A DNA stretch of 64,000 bases from Mesoflavibacter sp. (GCA_017792345.1 CP051228.1:3564148-3628147); one strand, 5' to 3'. Positions 53,196 to 62,972 are shown, counted from the first letter of the stretch. Notes: generated by a model not told the origin, from the sequence alone. Program-made: numbers and translations.

Positions 53196-54149
53196 ATGTC
53201 TGCGCGGTCCGCCTCCGTCGCCGCTGCCACCGCAATGGGCGGTGCGGGCGCGTATGTTCTGGACCAATTCCGAGAATTCTATGACGAGGTCATTCAGCTT
53301 CGCGAGGCGGCGCTGAAATCAGGGCGTGCGCCGGGCGATTACGATCTGCATGCCGACGAGGCGGACCGGCCGGCCGCCGCGCCGCCGCCATTGCCCGGAT
53401 TTGCCGTCGGGCCGCCGCCATTGCCAGGGGAGGCCGCGCCGCCATTGCCCCCGACGCCGGAAGCGGACCCGGACGAAATGGATGAAGACGACGGTCCTGT
53501 CCCGCAAGCCGCGCGCCCCAGTATTGGCATGACGGCGGAAGAGGCGCTGCAGAAACTTCAGACGCTTCTGGAAATGCAGGCCTTGGAGGCGGGGCACCGC
53601 GGCGGGGAATATGGCGTTCTCTATTATCGGGAAGCGCAATATGTGATGGCTGCGCTGGCCGACGAGATTTTTATCAATCTCGACTGGACCGGCAGGAACT
53701 TCTGGCGAAATGACTTGTTGGAAACACGACTTTTCGGCAGCTACAACGCCGGTGACGTCGTCTTCAAGCGTCTGGAAAAACTGTTGCAGACCGGCGATCG
53801 GGTTCAGGCGGAAATCGCCGTCGTATATCTGATGGCCCTGACGCTAGGATTTCGCGGCCGCTATGCCGGCGGCGGGCACGAGGCGCGGATCGCCGAGTAT
53901 CGCAAGCAGCTCTACTATTACATTTTTCAGAAACGGCCCGATCTGGAGGATCCGTCGACGCGGATCGTTCCCGAATCCTATCACCACACCCATGGCAATG
54001 TGACGGCGCGTCTGTTGCCGTCACCCGCGCGTTGGTTCTGGCTGCTGGGGGCCGTGATCATTTTCTATCTGATCGCGTCCCATTTCATCTTTCATGACGC
54101 CATGGCGCCGTTGATCGAAGCCTTGGATGCGGAGGAGCATCTCCAATGA
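53196..54149 (+). CDS. tssL: T6SS inner-membrane protein (DotU family)
   Basis: 317 residues. An N-terminal 100-residue extension contains a Pro-rich stretch with PPPLPG-like repeats and an acidic linker, followed by the DotU core (YVMAALADEIFINLDWTGRNFWRNDLLETRLFGSYNAGDVVFKRLEKLL) and a C-terminal membrane helix (RWFWLLGAVIIFYLIASHFIF). It forms the membrane complex with TssM. There is no periplasmic peptidoglycan-binding domain. Confidence 0.94.
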   Translation: MSARSASVAAATAMGGAGAYVLDQFREFYDEVIQLREAALKSGRAPGDYDLHADEADRPAAAPPPLPGFAVGPPPLPGEAAPPLPPTPEADPDEMDEDDGPVPQAARPSIGMTAEEALQKLQTLLEMQALEAGHRGGEYGVLYYREAQYVMAALADEIFINLDWTGRNFWRNDLLETRLFGSYNAGDVVFKRLEKLLQTGDRVQAEIAVVYLMALTLGFRGRYAGGGHEARIAEYRKQLYYYIFQKRPDLEDPSTRIVPESYHHTHGNVTARLLPSPARWFWLLGAVIIFYLIASHFIFHDAMAPLIEALDAEEHLQ

Positions 54150-54165
54150 CGGGGGTGTGGCGATC

Positions 54166-57100
54166 ATGAGCGTTTGGGACGCGATCCGGGACCTGCTTTT
54201 CCGCATCACACCGTATCTGCCCGGGATCGTGGGGTTCTTGGTCTTTCTGGCGATCGCGCTGACGGTCTTCCTGATCATCGTGACGCGTCGGATGCGCAAG
54301 AAGGATCCGGAAGAGAGCGAAGAGGATGGCGTCCGGAGCGTCGACGACGATCCGGACTACGAGCCATTCTCGGCGGAGCCGGACGATCTGCCGCTTCTGC
54401 CCATGCGCAAGAGCTTTCAGCACGCGCTGAAGATTCTGCGTCGCCATGTTTCGGGCCGAGATTGGCGCTATGCGATCCCCTGGTACCTGCTGGTCGGTCC
54501 CGAACAATCCGGCAAGTCCTCTCTGATCGCCCATACCGGCATGGATTTGCCCGTCGGCCATCCGGCGGAGGATTACGAGGACCTGCGCCCGGCTTGCAAA
54601 TGGTGGTTTTTCGACCGCGGGGTCGTTCTGGACACGGCCGGGGCTCTGTTCCGGCAAAAGGACGGTCGCGGCTCCAATTCAAAGGCCTGGACCCGGTTCC
54701 TGGGGTTCCTGGACCGCTACCGGCCGCGCCGTCCGGCCGACGGCATCGTCCTGGCGATCCCGATCGAGGATTTTCTGGACGATCAGGGCGCGCTGCGCCC
54801 GCAAGAGGACATCGCCCAACGCGCCGATGCGATCTACAAGAAGCTCTGGCAGGCGCAAACCCGCCTGGGTCTCAGCTTCCCCGTCTATGTCGTCGTGACC
54901 AAGCTGGATCGGCTGCCGGGCTTTCAGACCTTGGTCGGCGAGTTGCCGGACCATGCCCTGGCCGACATGCTGGGTTGGGCCAGCCCCTACAGTTTCGAGA
55001 CGGAATTCCGTGAGCCGTGGATTGACGAGGCGATCGACACGGTCGGGACGGGCCTGCAAGCCATTCAGATGGAAATTTTCGCAACGGTCGGTGAGGCCGC
55101 CGTCGCCGAGGATATCTATCGGCTACCGGCGGCATTCAACGGCCTGCGCGAACCGCTGCGCAACTATCTGCGCCAGATTTTCAAGCCCAGCGTCTATCAT
55201 GACAGCTTCACGCTGCGGGGCATTTGGTTCACCGGCGATAGCGGCTTTGAGTTCAGCGATATGGAGCGCCCGGTCCCGGTTCTGTCCGGGGTCTATGGCG
55301 GTCCGAGATCGCGTCAGGCCTATCCGGTTTTCCTGCGCGACCTGTTCGAAACCAAGATTTTCCCGGAGCGCAACATGGCGCGCCCGGTCAAACGGGCACT
55401 GACGGCGCGCAACAAGATGGCGACGGGTGCCCAGGCCGCGTCCTTGGGCGTCGCTGTCTTCGGGGGGCTGGCCCTCTGGTACCTGCATAGCGAAATTCAC
55501 CGCGACGTTTCCACGGTGACCCCCTTCATTGAAACGGTCGCCCGCGACATTCGGGAGGTGCGCGCCGACCGTCGTGCGGGTGATCACGATTCCTCGACGG
55601 CTGGGTTCAGCCGAGAACGCGCCTTGGTCCTGCTGGAAGGCATGGCGGCGGTGGAAACGGGGTCCTTTTCGTCCCTGCTCATTCCGTCCTCCTGGGTTGC
55701 GGGCGCGGACGACCGGGTTGTCCGGGTGACGACGGACGCCTTCAGCCTTTTCATTCTGCAGGCGATGGGGGCGGCGCTGGACGAACGTGGGGTTGCGATC
55801 GGCGCAGGCCGCATTCCGCCCCGGGGCGAAGGCGGCTTCGCACAGGATTCCGCGATCGAACGGATCGCCGCGTCTTTGCCGGACGGGGGTCGTGGGGCGA
55901 CGCCACCGGGGCTTGCGGCGCCGCCGAAGCGGGGTCCGGAATATGTCCGTCTGCGAGATTATGTTCTGGCGATCCGCGATTTCGAATCCGCCGTCGAGCG
56001 CTACAATGCTCTGCGCGAGACCCATAGTCTGGAAGACATTCGCAAACTGGTTTCCTATCTGTTCGGCGTCCAACTGCCGGAGAGCTTCCTGGAGAATACC
56101 GATCTCTATCGCGACGCGTTGATCGGTTCGAACTATCGCGAAATCCCGCTGACTGCCTATCAACGGGAGATCGGTGGCCGCTTCGAAGGTTACATGAACG
56201 CGGCGCTGGACGAACTCTATGCCGGCAACCCGTTGATGCGCTCCCTGTCGGAACTGGCCCTGACGCTGGATGATCTGTCGACCCGACGGTCGGCCGGTAT
56301 CGAGGCCTTGCGCAACCTGCGCGGCAGGATCGCGGAAATTCGGCAAAAGATGGAAGACCCGACCTATGCCTGGATGGACGACCCGTCCTTCGATCCCGCG
56401 ATCGCCTATGCCTCGGCGGCGGATCGGATCGGCGGATCTCGACTGCTAGGGCCGCAGCAGGCCGCGAATTTCAACGCCGCGCATATCAACGGCCTGGCCG
56501 AATTGCGCACGGCCATGCCGGACCTGCGTGCGATTTCCCTGGGGCCGATTTTGGACCGCGACGGCGACCGGACTGTTCTGCGCCTGGCTCCGGCGGTGAC
56601 CGAGTTCTACGCCGTCGTGGAAGCCTTGTTCCTTCAGCCCTTCATGCGCGAAGGCCGCCACCAACCCCTGCCGGGTCCGCCGCCGACCGGCAGCACGGTT
56701 GAATGGAATGCGAATATCCTGGGCGAGGGGCTGGATCTGGTCGAATCCTACGAAGCCTTCGTACGCGATGAAATCGACCGCGTGCCGCGTGGTTTGCAGC
56801 CTTTGGTTCGGACTGCGGGCGGCGAAATGCTGGAGCGAGCGGTGAACGACCGCGTCGCGGCGGCGATTGTTCCGCCGCGCGGCCGGTCGACCTCTTCCGT
56901 CCAATCCGAAGACGCGCTGCGCCGCGCCGTTACCGCCTTCGGGGAGGCGGGGATTGTCATGTCGGAAATCCTGGGCGCCTACGATCAATTGGGCCTGGAA
57001 GACAGCTATCTGGACCTTTTGGATTTGAGCGTCGCAACGGCCATCGGTTTCATCGAAGAGGCGGATTCCCTGTTCTCCGCCGGCGCACTTTATGTTCCAC

Positions 57101-58332
57101 GCGGCGGCGATTTCGATTTCTGGGATGGAACGCCCGGCTTGGCGCTGGAGGCATTCCGCGCCCGCGACCCGTTCGAGCTGCGCGATGTCCTGTCCCAACA
57201 GCGTGGGCGTATCGGCATCATCGCGAACGGTTATGTGAAGCCGGTATCGGACTTTCTGGGCAATCTGGATATCCGTCTGTCGGAGCGCGAGGCCGGTCTG
57301 CTGGGCAAGTGGCGGCGCATTATCGAGGAGTTGCAGAAATATGAGCTGCAACAGGCGGACAACACGGTCGCCGAATTAGAACGCTTCATCACCGGGCCGA
57401 TGCTGGATGTGAAATTTGCGACCTGTGCCGCGACGCTGGACGACGCTGTGGCGGAGCGCCGGTCCGCGGATTTCTTCCTCGATCGGATCACGCGGTTGAG
57501 TAGGGGCATCCGCGGGCGTTGCCTCGATCTTGCCGGGATTGAAGCACAGACGGCGTATTCCGCCATTGCCGACGCGTTCGACGACCACTTGGCCGGCCGC
57601 TATCCGTTTACCCTGACGCCTTTCGAAGCCGACATGCGCGAGGCCGCGCCCCGCGATCTGCGCGCCTTCTTCGCCCGTTATGACCGGGAGGTTGAAGCGG
57701 CGCGCCTCGCCCTGGAACAGGCCGACGATCTGGGCTTCAGCCGCGATCGGGCGTTGGAATTCGTGGCACGGATGGACCGGATACGCGACTTCTTCGGCCC
57801 CTGGCTGACGTCGACCGGCGGCGAGGACACGCCGGTATTCGACATGGCGGTTTCCTTCCGCGTCAATCGCGACCGGGAGACCGGCGGCGATCAGGTCATT
57901 GATTGGCAATTGTCGTCCGGACCGGACGTGGTGACGCTTCGCGGCGAGAAGACACCGCTGCGGTGGAGTTTGGGCGAACCGATCACCTTGCGTCTCCGCT
58001 GGGCCGACAATTCCACGCGGGTTCCGGCCGTGGCGGTGGACCAGCCGCAGATCCGGGTCGACGGCCGCCGGGTCGAAATCGTATATGACAATCTCTGGTC
58101 TCTGATGGATTTGATCCGCCGGCACCGGTCCGGATCGGACGATTTCTCGGAATTTGTCGACCCCCGGCCGCATACGCTGCGGGTGGAAATTCCCACGCGA
58201 CCGGAGGGCGGCGGCCCGATCGAGCTGGCGCGACTGTTCCTCAGGGTCGAGTTGTCGACGTTGCAGGAAGGGCAGCCAGTGCCGTTGGTCATGACGCCGT
58301 TCCCGTATGAAGCCCCGCGCCTGGAGCCTTGA
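54166..58332 (+). CDS. tssM: T6SS inner-membrane protein (IcmF family)
   Basis: 1388 residues. Two N-terminal membrane segments (about 18-42) and a third near 430-450 frame a cytoplasmic domain with the Walker A motif GPEQSGKSS (111-119). A large periplasmic region follows, with the C-terminal beta domain RLFLRVELSTLQEGQPVPLVM. It spans the envelope between TssL and TssJ. The start at 54166 is chosen over upstream in-frame codons because it is the first ATG after tssL's stop. Confidence 0.95.
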   Translation: MSVWDAIRDLLFRITPYLPGIVGFLVFLAIALTVFLIIVTRRMRKKDPEESEEDGVRSVDDDPDYEPFSAEPDDLPLLPMRKSFQHALKILRRHVSGRDWRYAIPWYLLVGPEQSGKSSLIAHTGMDLPVGHPAEDYEDLRPACKWWFFDRGVVLDTAGALFRQKDGRGSNSKAWTRFLGFLDRYRPRRPADGIVLAIPIEDFLDDQGALRPQEDIAQRADAIYKKLWQAQTRLGLSFPVYVVVTKLDRLPGFQTLVGELPDHALADMLGWASPYSFETEFREPWIDEAIDTVGTGLQAIQMEIFATVGEAAVAEDIYRLPAAFNGLREPLRNYLRQIFKPSVYHDSFTLRGIWFTGDSGFEFSDMERPVPVLSGVYGGPRSRQAYPVFLRDLFETKIFPERNMARPVKRALTARNKMATGAQAASLGVAVFGGLALWYLHSEIHRDVSTVTPFIETVARDIREVRADRRAGDHDSSTAGFSRERALVLLEGMAAVETGSFSSLLIPSSWVAGADDRVVRVTTDAFSLFILQAMGAALDERGVAIGAGRIPPRGEGGFAQDSAIERIAASLPDGGRGATPPGLAAPPKRGPEYVRLRDYVLAIRDFESAVERYNALRETHSLEDIRKLVSYLFGVQLPESFLENTDLYRDALIGSNYREIPLTAYQREIGGRFEGYMNAALDELYAGNPLMRSLSELALTLDDLSTRRSAGIEALRNLRGRIAEIRQKMEDPTYAWMDDPSFDPAIAYASAADRIGGSRLLGPQQAANFNAAHINGLAELRTAMPDLRAISLGPILDRDGDRTVLRLAPAVTEFYAVVEALFLQPFMREGRHQPLPGPPPTGSTVEWNANILGEGLDLVESYEAFVRDEIDRVPRGLQPLVRTAGGEMLERAVNDRVAAAIVPPRGRSTSSVQSEDALRRAVTAFGEAGIVMSEILGAYDQLGLEDSYLDLLDLSVATAIGFIEEADSLFSAGALYVPRGGDFDFWDGTPGLALEAFRARDPFELRDVLSQQRGRIGIIANGYVKPVSDFLGNLDIRLSEREAGLLGKWRRIIEELQKYELQQADNTVAELERFITGPMLDVKFATCAATLDDAVAERRSADFFLDRITRLSRGIRGRCLDLAGIEAQTAYSAIADAFDDHLAGRYPFTLTPFEADMREAAPRDLRAFFARYDREVEAARLALEQADDLGFSRDRALEFVARMDRIRDFFGPWLTSTGGEDTPVFDMAVSFRVNRDRETGGDQVIDWQLSSGPDVVTLRGEKTPLRWSLGEPITLRLRWADNSTRVPAVAVDQPQIRVDGRRVEIVYDNLWSLMDLIRRHRSGSDDFSEFVDPRPHTLRVEIPTRPEGGGPIELARLFLRVELSTLQEGQPVPLVMTPFPYEAPRLEP

Positions 58333-58334
58333 GG

Positions 58335-59516
58335 ATGAATGACGCCGCCGAAGATACCGAAAAGGAAGAGGCTGCGCCGCCGCCTGAAGTCGTCGATGAC
58401 GGCCCCCCGGAACCGCTGCTGGCGCCTTTGCAGGGTGAGGATTCCTGCGGCGACAACCTTCGATATGAGGGAACCTTCGACGCCATCCGGGAGCACCGCC
58501 GCGACGAGGATCCGAACCTGCCCCAGGGGGTGTGGGAGACGGATGTCAAACGCGCGGACTGGGCGGCTGTCGACCGGCTGTGCCAGGAGGCCCTGTCGAA
58601 AAAAAGCAAGGATCTGCATCTCGCCCTGTGGCTGACCGAAGCATGGACCCATGAAGAAGGGCTGCGCGGTTTCCGGCGGGGCATCGATCTGACCTGTTCG
58701 CTTATCGAAGAATACTGGCCGGACATTCACCCCAAGATCGACGACGACGGGGATCTGGATTACCGGCTCGGCCCCTTGCGTTGGGCGTCCGAGCAGTTTC
58801 CGATCATGCTGCGCCTGGTGAAGATCACTGCGCCGGCCGGTGCCGACGCCCAGCCGATGAGCATCAAGAACTGGGAAGACGTGCTCCGGATCGAGAATCT
58901 GAAGCAGCGCGATCCGAATGCCGCAACCAAAGAGCAGAAGCGGTATTTTAACCGGACGCAGTTTGAAGCCTCGGTCGAGCTGACGCCGGTGGAGTATTAC
59001 ATCCACCTGGTTGGTGTGGCGGAAGCCTGCCTGGGCGAATTGGAGCGGCTCGACTTGCTGTTGGAGGAGCACTGCCCGAAGGAATCCCCCTCCCTGGCCC
59101 GAATCAGATCGGTTCTGCAGGACATCGAAGGTCGGGCGCGCGGCTGGATGGAACAGAAGGGCGGGGTCCTGCCCGGTGACGTCGAAGAGGTGGAGGACGC
59201 ACCTGAGCCGGCCGCGACTGAATCAGAGGAGGCGCCTGAGATGGCGAGCGAGACAAAGGCGCAACCCGCCACCGGCCCGGCGGGACCGATCCAAAGCCGC
59301 GCCGAGGCCTATCAGCGGCTGAGCGAAGCGGCGGACTATCTGATCCGGACGGAACCGCACAGCCCCGTGCCCTATCTGGTCAAACGCGCGGTCACCTGGG
59401 GTAATATGAGTTTCGGCGAGTTGCTGGTCGAACTGGTTGAAGGCGGCGGCGACCATCAACGGGTCTTGCGCCTGTTGGGTCTCGACGCGGTCGGCAAGAA
59501 GGCCAAGGAAGACTGA
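58335..59516 (+). CDS. tssA: T6SS assembly protein with ImpA N-terminal domain
   Basis: 393 residues with the ImpA_N signature: LLAPLQGEDSCGDNLRYEGTFDAIREHRRDEDPNLPQGVWE, then VDRLCQEALSKKSKDLHLALWLTEAW and GFRRGIDLTCSLIEEYWPDIHPKID. The middle is helical with an acidic/alanine linker. The C-terminal helical domain ends VKRAVTWGNMSFGELLVELV. TssA acts at the tube and sheath assembly site. The ATG at 58335 overlaps the end of tssM by a few bases' spacing. It is the last T6SS gene. Confidence 0.94.
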   Translation: MNDAAEDTEKEEAAPPPEVVDDGPPEPLLAPLQGEDSCGDNLRYEGTFDAIREHRRDEDPNLPQGVWETDVKRADWAAVDRLCQEALSKKSKDLHLALWLTEAWTHEEGLRGFRRGIDLTCSLIEEYWPDIHPKIDDDGDLDYRLGPLRWASEQFPIMLRLVKITAPAGADAQPMSIKNWEDVLRIENLKQRDPNAATKEQKRYFNRTQFEASVELTPVEYYIHLVGVAEACLGELERLDLLLEEHCPKESPSLARIRSVLQDIEGRARGWMEQKGGVLPGDVEEVEDAPEPAATESEEAPEMASETKAQPATGPAGPIQSRAEAYQRLSEAADYLIRTEPHSPVPYLVKRAVTWGNMSFGELLVELVEGGGDHQRVLRLLGLDAVGKKAKED

Positions 59517-59534
59517 CCCCAAAAACCTTGCGCG

Positions 59535-60083
59535 TTAATCCACCGATGGGGCGTCCACACCTACTGCCCGGTTTATGAGGTGGCCGGCATTGACGGCGCG
59601 ATATGTCGGGAAGGGGACGCGTTGAGAGACGTCGATCTCCCGCCGAATCCAGTTCTGTTTCTCCAAGGTCACCAACGATTGTGACAGAGCGCGGTCCGTA
59701 ATTGGGGCCAATCCGTCCCGTATGGTCGAGAACCGCGTCGGGGCGGCGGTGACCGCCAGGATGGGCACAGTCCAGCTTCGCCGCACGAGGGCGAAGGAAT
59801 TGTCATCAGGGACAATCTCCGCGACCCGTCCCGCCAATACGGCCGCAATGGACCCGCGCTCGGTCAGGCGGAACTCGGGCCGCAATGGATGGCCGTAGCC
59901 CGGATTTCGTTCCAGCAATCCAAGTCGGAACAGATGGTCCAGGCTGGCTGCAAAGGCAGTTCGGCTTGCTTTGGATGCCGCGATCAACGGCGCCTGCCGC
60001 CCCGGCACGCCGCCCTGCAGCAGGGCCAGAATTTTCAAGGACCAGGCCCGGGACGTGAGGTTGACAAGAAGTTCGATATCCAT
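59535..60083 (-). CDS. Two-domain HxlR-like transcriptional regulator
   Basis: 182 residues. Residues 1-80 and about 100-165 each resemble a winged helix of the HxlR/MarR type (first: RAWSLKILALLQGGVPGRQAPL; second: RRSWTVPILAVTAAPTRFSTIRDGLAPITDRALSQSL). A tandem arrangement in one chain is less common than the single-domain form. It is divergent from a VOC protein gene with 40 bases between, which contain a palindrome, so it probably controls that gene. The ligand is unknown. Confidence 0.78.
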   Translation of the reverse strand: MDIELLVNLTSRAWSLKILALLQGGVPGRQAPLIAASKASRTAFAASLDHLFRLGLLERNPGYGHPLRPEFRLTERGSIAAVLAGRVAEIVPDDNSFALVRRSWTVPILAVTAAPTRFSTIRDGLAPITDRALSQSLVTLEKQNWIRREIDVSQRVPFPTYRAVNAGHLINRAVGVDAPSVD

Positions 60084-60087
60084 GAAT

Positions 60088-60100
60088 TATAGTTACTATA
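60088..60100. promoter_or_regulatory. Palindrome between the HxlR-like and VOC genes
   Basis: TATAGTTACTATA is a perfect 6-1-6 inverted repeat, lying 5 bases from the regulator start and 24 from the VOC start. It fits an operator for the adjacent regulator (inference). Confidence 0.55.
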
Positions 60101-60123
60101 CTTTTGATACATGAGGAAGCGCC

Positions 60124-60495
60124 ATGCCCACCGTTGCTTTGGATAATACCATCACCCTGGCCCTATCCGTCCGCGACCGGCATGCCAGTGCCGATTGGTA
60201 CGAAAAGAACCTCGGTTTCGAATTGCTGGTTCACTTCGACGAGGCCGGCTGGAGTGAACTGCGCACGAATACGGACGGAGTGACGCTGGGTCTTGGGGAG
60301 CAGATGGAACCGATGCCAGGCAATATGGTGCCGGTATTCGGTGTGCCTGATATCGCCACAGCGAGGACCGCCCTGGAAGATGCCGGGGTGCGGTTCGACG
60401 GCGAGACCGAGACGATTGAAGGCATGGTCAGCACGGCCACCTTCTACGATCCGGATGGCAACGCGTTGATGTTGGCGCAGGACCTGTCGAAGTAG
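60124..60495 (+). CDS. VOC-superfamily (glyoxalase/bleomycin-resistance-like) protein
   Basis: 123 residues of two beta-alpha-beta-beta-beta units: LSVRDRHASADWYEKNLGFELLVHFDEAGWSEL and FGVPDIATARTALEDAGVRFDGETETIEGMVSTATFYDPDGNALML. The second unit ends with the familiar F-x-D-P-D-G-N. Members bind metals and act on glyoxal, drugs or aromatic compounds. The substrate is unknown. It is divergent from the HxlR-like regulator. Confidence 0.86.
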   Translation: MPTVALDNTITLALSVRDRHASADWYEKNLGFELLVHFDEAGWSELRTNTDGVTLGLGEQMEPMPGNMVPVFGVPDIATARTALEDAGVRFDGETETIEGMVSTATFYDPDGNALMLAQDLSK

Positions 60496-60517
60496 GCCGG
60501 TCCAACCGGTAGTCGGA

Positions 60518-61315
60518 TCAGGCGGGGCGCCAATCGATGCAGGTCTGCAGAAAGCCCTGCAGGTGGGGCCGGACCTTCTTTGCCAGGTCGATCCGGTAGG
60601 GCCAGGGCGGGCCCTCGCTCATATAAGTCGCCTGGCTCAATTCGAGTTGTATCGCGTGATAGCCGTCTTTTGGCGCGCCGTAGTTGCGGGTAATGAAGCC
60701 ACCCTTGAACCGGCCGTTCAGGACACATGAGAAATCCGGCGCGGCGGCTTCCGCCTTGGCCCTGACTGCATCAGCCAAGTCCGCGGCGCAGCTTTTCCCG
60801 CTATTGGTTCCCAGGTTGAAATCCGGCAGGCGGCCGTCGAACAGGCGCGGCACATGCGACGCGATGGAATGGGCGTCCCACAGAACCGCATGGCCATGAA
60901 CCTTCTTCAGTCGATCCAGCTCGTTGCGAAGCGCCGTGTGATAGGGGCGCCAATATCCTGAGACCCGCGCCATGATTTCCGACACATCCGGATCGATATC
61001 GTCGTGATAGATCGGGTCGCCGTCGAACGTGTCCACCGGCACAAGACCGGTGGTCGTTTGGCCGGGATAGAGGCTTTCATCGTCCGGCGGACGGTTCAGA
61101 TCGACGACATAGCGCGAGTAGTGCGCGATCAGGACAGACGCGCCGAGACCGGCCGCGAAATCATAAAGCGTATGGACATGCCAATCCGTGTCGGGGACCG
61201 GCTTCGCGGCGTCGGACAGGCGTTCGGCGATGTCCGGCGGCACGGCGGTTCCTGCATGGGGAACGCTGACGAGAAGCGGGGTCTTCCCGCGATGCAAAGT
61301 GTAGGTTTCCGACAT
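60518..61315 (-). CDS. N-formylglutamate amidohydrolase (HutG-type)
   Basis: 265 residues of the FGase family: LLVSVPHAGTAVPPDI, TDWHVHTLYDFAAGLGASVLIAHYSRYVVDLNRPP, AVLWDAHSIASHVPRLFDG and a GGFITRNYGAPKDGYHAIQLELSQATYM segment. The enzyme hydrolyses N-formyl-L-glutamate, the last step of histidine degradation in some bacteria. No other hut gene is in the window, so it may serve other formyl amino acids. It lies 57 bases downstream of the EEP gene on the same strand. Confidence 0.88.
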   Translation of the reverse strand: MSETYTLHRGKTPLLVSVPHAGTAVPPDIAERLSDAAKPVPDTDWHVHTLYDFAAGLGASVLIAHYSRYVVDLNRPPDDESLYPGQTTTGLVPVDTFDGDPIYHDDIDPDVSEIMARVSGYWRPYHTALRNELDRLKKVHGHAVLWDAHSIASHVPRLFDGRLPDFNLGTNSGKSCAADLADAVRAKAEAAAPDFSCVLNGRFKGGFITRNYGAPKDGYHAIQLELSQATYMSEGPPWPYRIDLAKKVRPHLQGFLQTCIDWRPA

Positions 61316-61372
61316 GAGCCGCAGAGTAGTCCGTCCGGCCGTCGGTACAAGCGGGAAGTAGTGAGGAGCGCG

Positions 61373-62299
61373 CTATTCCGTCACCACCAATTTGGCGATG
61401 ACCGGCCGGTGGTCTGAACCGATATTGGGACCGACCCGGTAAGCGCGTACGGCCACCTTCGGGCCGACAAGTATATGGTCCAAACGCAGGCCCAGACCGG
61501 GCAGGGCGGACAGCCATGTATTGACCCAGCCGATGCCCGGTGCCGCGTCCTTTAGGCCCGTCCGGTCCATCAGCCTGACATAATGCGGTGACCAGGGGGT
61601 GGTGTTCAGATCGCCCAGCAAGATATCCGGCCGAATTGCATCGGCTTCCACGGCGATGTCCGAGAACTGAAGCGACTGTGCATTGAAGGGTGACAGGCCG
61701 TCGGGATGCGGGCTGTGGACAGCGATAACGGATGCGCAAGCCTTTGGGCAGGCGCGGAAACTGGCCCAGGGCAGATTATGTTCCGGTAACGTGTCGCGTA
61801 CTGTCAGTTCCGGCTTCTGCCCCCGGATACCGATCAGTGCCGAGAACAGGCGGTGCGGATTTCCCGACCAGGTGAAATGGTGGTTGGGCAAGCGCGACCG
61901 GATCAGGGTCTCGGTGGCTTTCGTCACTTCTGTCAGGACAACGATATCGGGCTTGGTTTCGTCCAGAAGTGTGCCGAAAGACAGGGCCTCGACATGACCG
62001 CCGTGCAGATTTGCGGCCAGTACGGTGATGTCGGTCGGTTGAGCGGCGCCTGGGGCCGGTGGCGCGGAACGGGAAAGGTGCTGGGCCAAGGGCCAGGCAT
62101 TCAGCAGGCAGACGGCAAGCGCGGCCAACTGGATCTTGCGGCTGCCGCGCCAGGCCGCATAAACGGCCGACAGGATCGCGAGACCTAGGATCTGGACGCG
62201 CCAATGCGACAGCAGTTCGAGCGTATCCGAAAACGGCCCGCAAAAGCTCAGAAAGGTCAGAACAGCGGTCGCCAGAACCGCCAGACGCGCCGACGACAC
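61373..62299 (-). CDS. Membrane-anchored endonuclease/exonuclease/phosphatase (EEP) family protein
   Basis: 308 residues. The first 75 contain three hydrophobic segments. The rest is an EEP domain: VLAANLHGGHVEALSFGTLLDETKPDIVVLTEVT (metal Asn and Glu), VIAVHSPHP, ILLGDLNTTPWSPHYVRL (D-x-N pair) and the terminal IGSDHRPVIAKL (catalytic Asp/His). Its active site should lie outside the membrane; the substrate, DNA, lipid or phosphate ester, cannot be told. The start is GTG at 62299, ten bases after the dienelactone hydrolase stop. Confidence 0.85.
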   Translation of the reverse strand: MSSARLAVLATAVLTFLSFCGPFSDTLELLSHWRVQILGLAILSAVYAAWRGSRKIQLAALAVCLLNAWPLAQHLSRSAPPAPGAAQPTDITVLAANLHGGHVEALSFGTLLDETKPDIVVLTEVTKATETLIRSRLPNHHFTWSGNPHRLFSALIGIRGQKPELTVRDTLPEHNLPWASFRACPKACASVIAVHSPHPDGLSPFNAQSLQFSDIAVEADAIRPDILLGDLNTTPWSPHYVRLMDRTGLKDAAPGIGWVNTWLSALPGLGLRLDHILVGPKVAVRAYRVGPNIGSDHRPVIAKLVVTE

Positions 62300-62309
62300 C
62301 GTTCCGGAC

Positions 62310-62972
62310 TCAGCCCAGGGTCCGTTCCAGGAAGGCGATGCTGCGGGTCCAACTCAGGTCGGATGCGGCCTTGTCATAGACCGTCCTGTTGTCGTTGAAA
62401 AAGCCGTGCTCGCCTTCGTATTCGAAGATCTCGACCGGCGTCGCGACCTGGGCCATGTCCTGCTTCAGGGCCGCGACGGCCTCCGGCGTGCACCAATCGT
62501 CCTGGGTCGCGAAATGGCCCAGGAAAGGCACGCGCATTTGGGCCGGATCGGCCGCTTCCTTCGGGGGAATGCCGTAATAGCAGACGGCGGCGTCGCATTC
62601 GGAAAGCTTGACCCCGGCGATGATCGTCAGCGCCCCGCCCATGCAGAAGCCCAAAACAGCAGCCTTGCCGCCATCGGCCTTCAGAAATTGCAGTGCGCCG
62701 CGAATGTCCTGGTTGGCGGCGCCCGGAAAATCCAGCCCGGTCATCATGTGACTGGCCTCGTCCGCGTCCTGGGTGACGCGCCCGTCATACAGGTCCGGGG
62801 CCAAGGTGGTGAAACCCGCATCCGCGAACCGGTCCGCGACACGCTTGATCTGATCGTTCAAACCCCACCATTCCTGGATCAGGACGAGGGATCCCTTTGG
62901 TGTCGCGGCTTTAGCCAGGTACCCTTTCGCGCTGCTGCCGTCCGGGCACGGATAGTTGATCATGTCGCCCAT
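62310..62972 (-). CDS. Dienelactone-hydrolase family protein
   Basis: 220 residues of the alpha/beta-hydrolase DLH family: LIQEWWGLNDQIKRVADRFADAGF at the N-terminus, nucleophile C110 in AVLGFCMGGALTI, an aspartate in the DDWCTPEAV segment, and a histidine in YEGEHGFFND. It hydrolyses dienelactones or related esters. The ATG at 62972 follows GGGAGGT; a longer frame lacks support. It is the first of a likely three-gene minus-strand group. Confidence 0.9.
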   Translation of the reverse strand: MGDMINYPCPDGSSAKGYLAKAATPKGSLVLIQEWWGLNDQIKRVADRFADAGFTTLAPDLYDGRVTQDADEASHMMTGLDFPGAANQDIRGALQFLKADGGKAAVLGFCMGGALTIIAGVKLSECDAAVCYYGIPPKEAADPAQMRVPFLGHFATQDDWCTPEAVAALKQDMAQVATPVEIFEYEGEHGFFNDNRTVYDKAASDLSWTRSIAFLERTLG

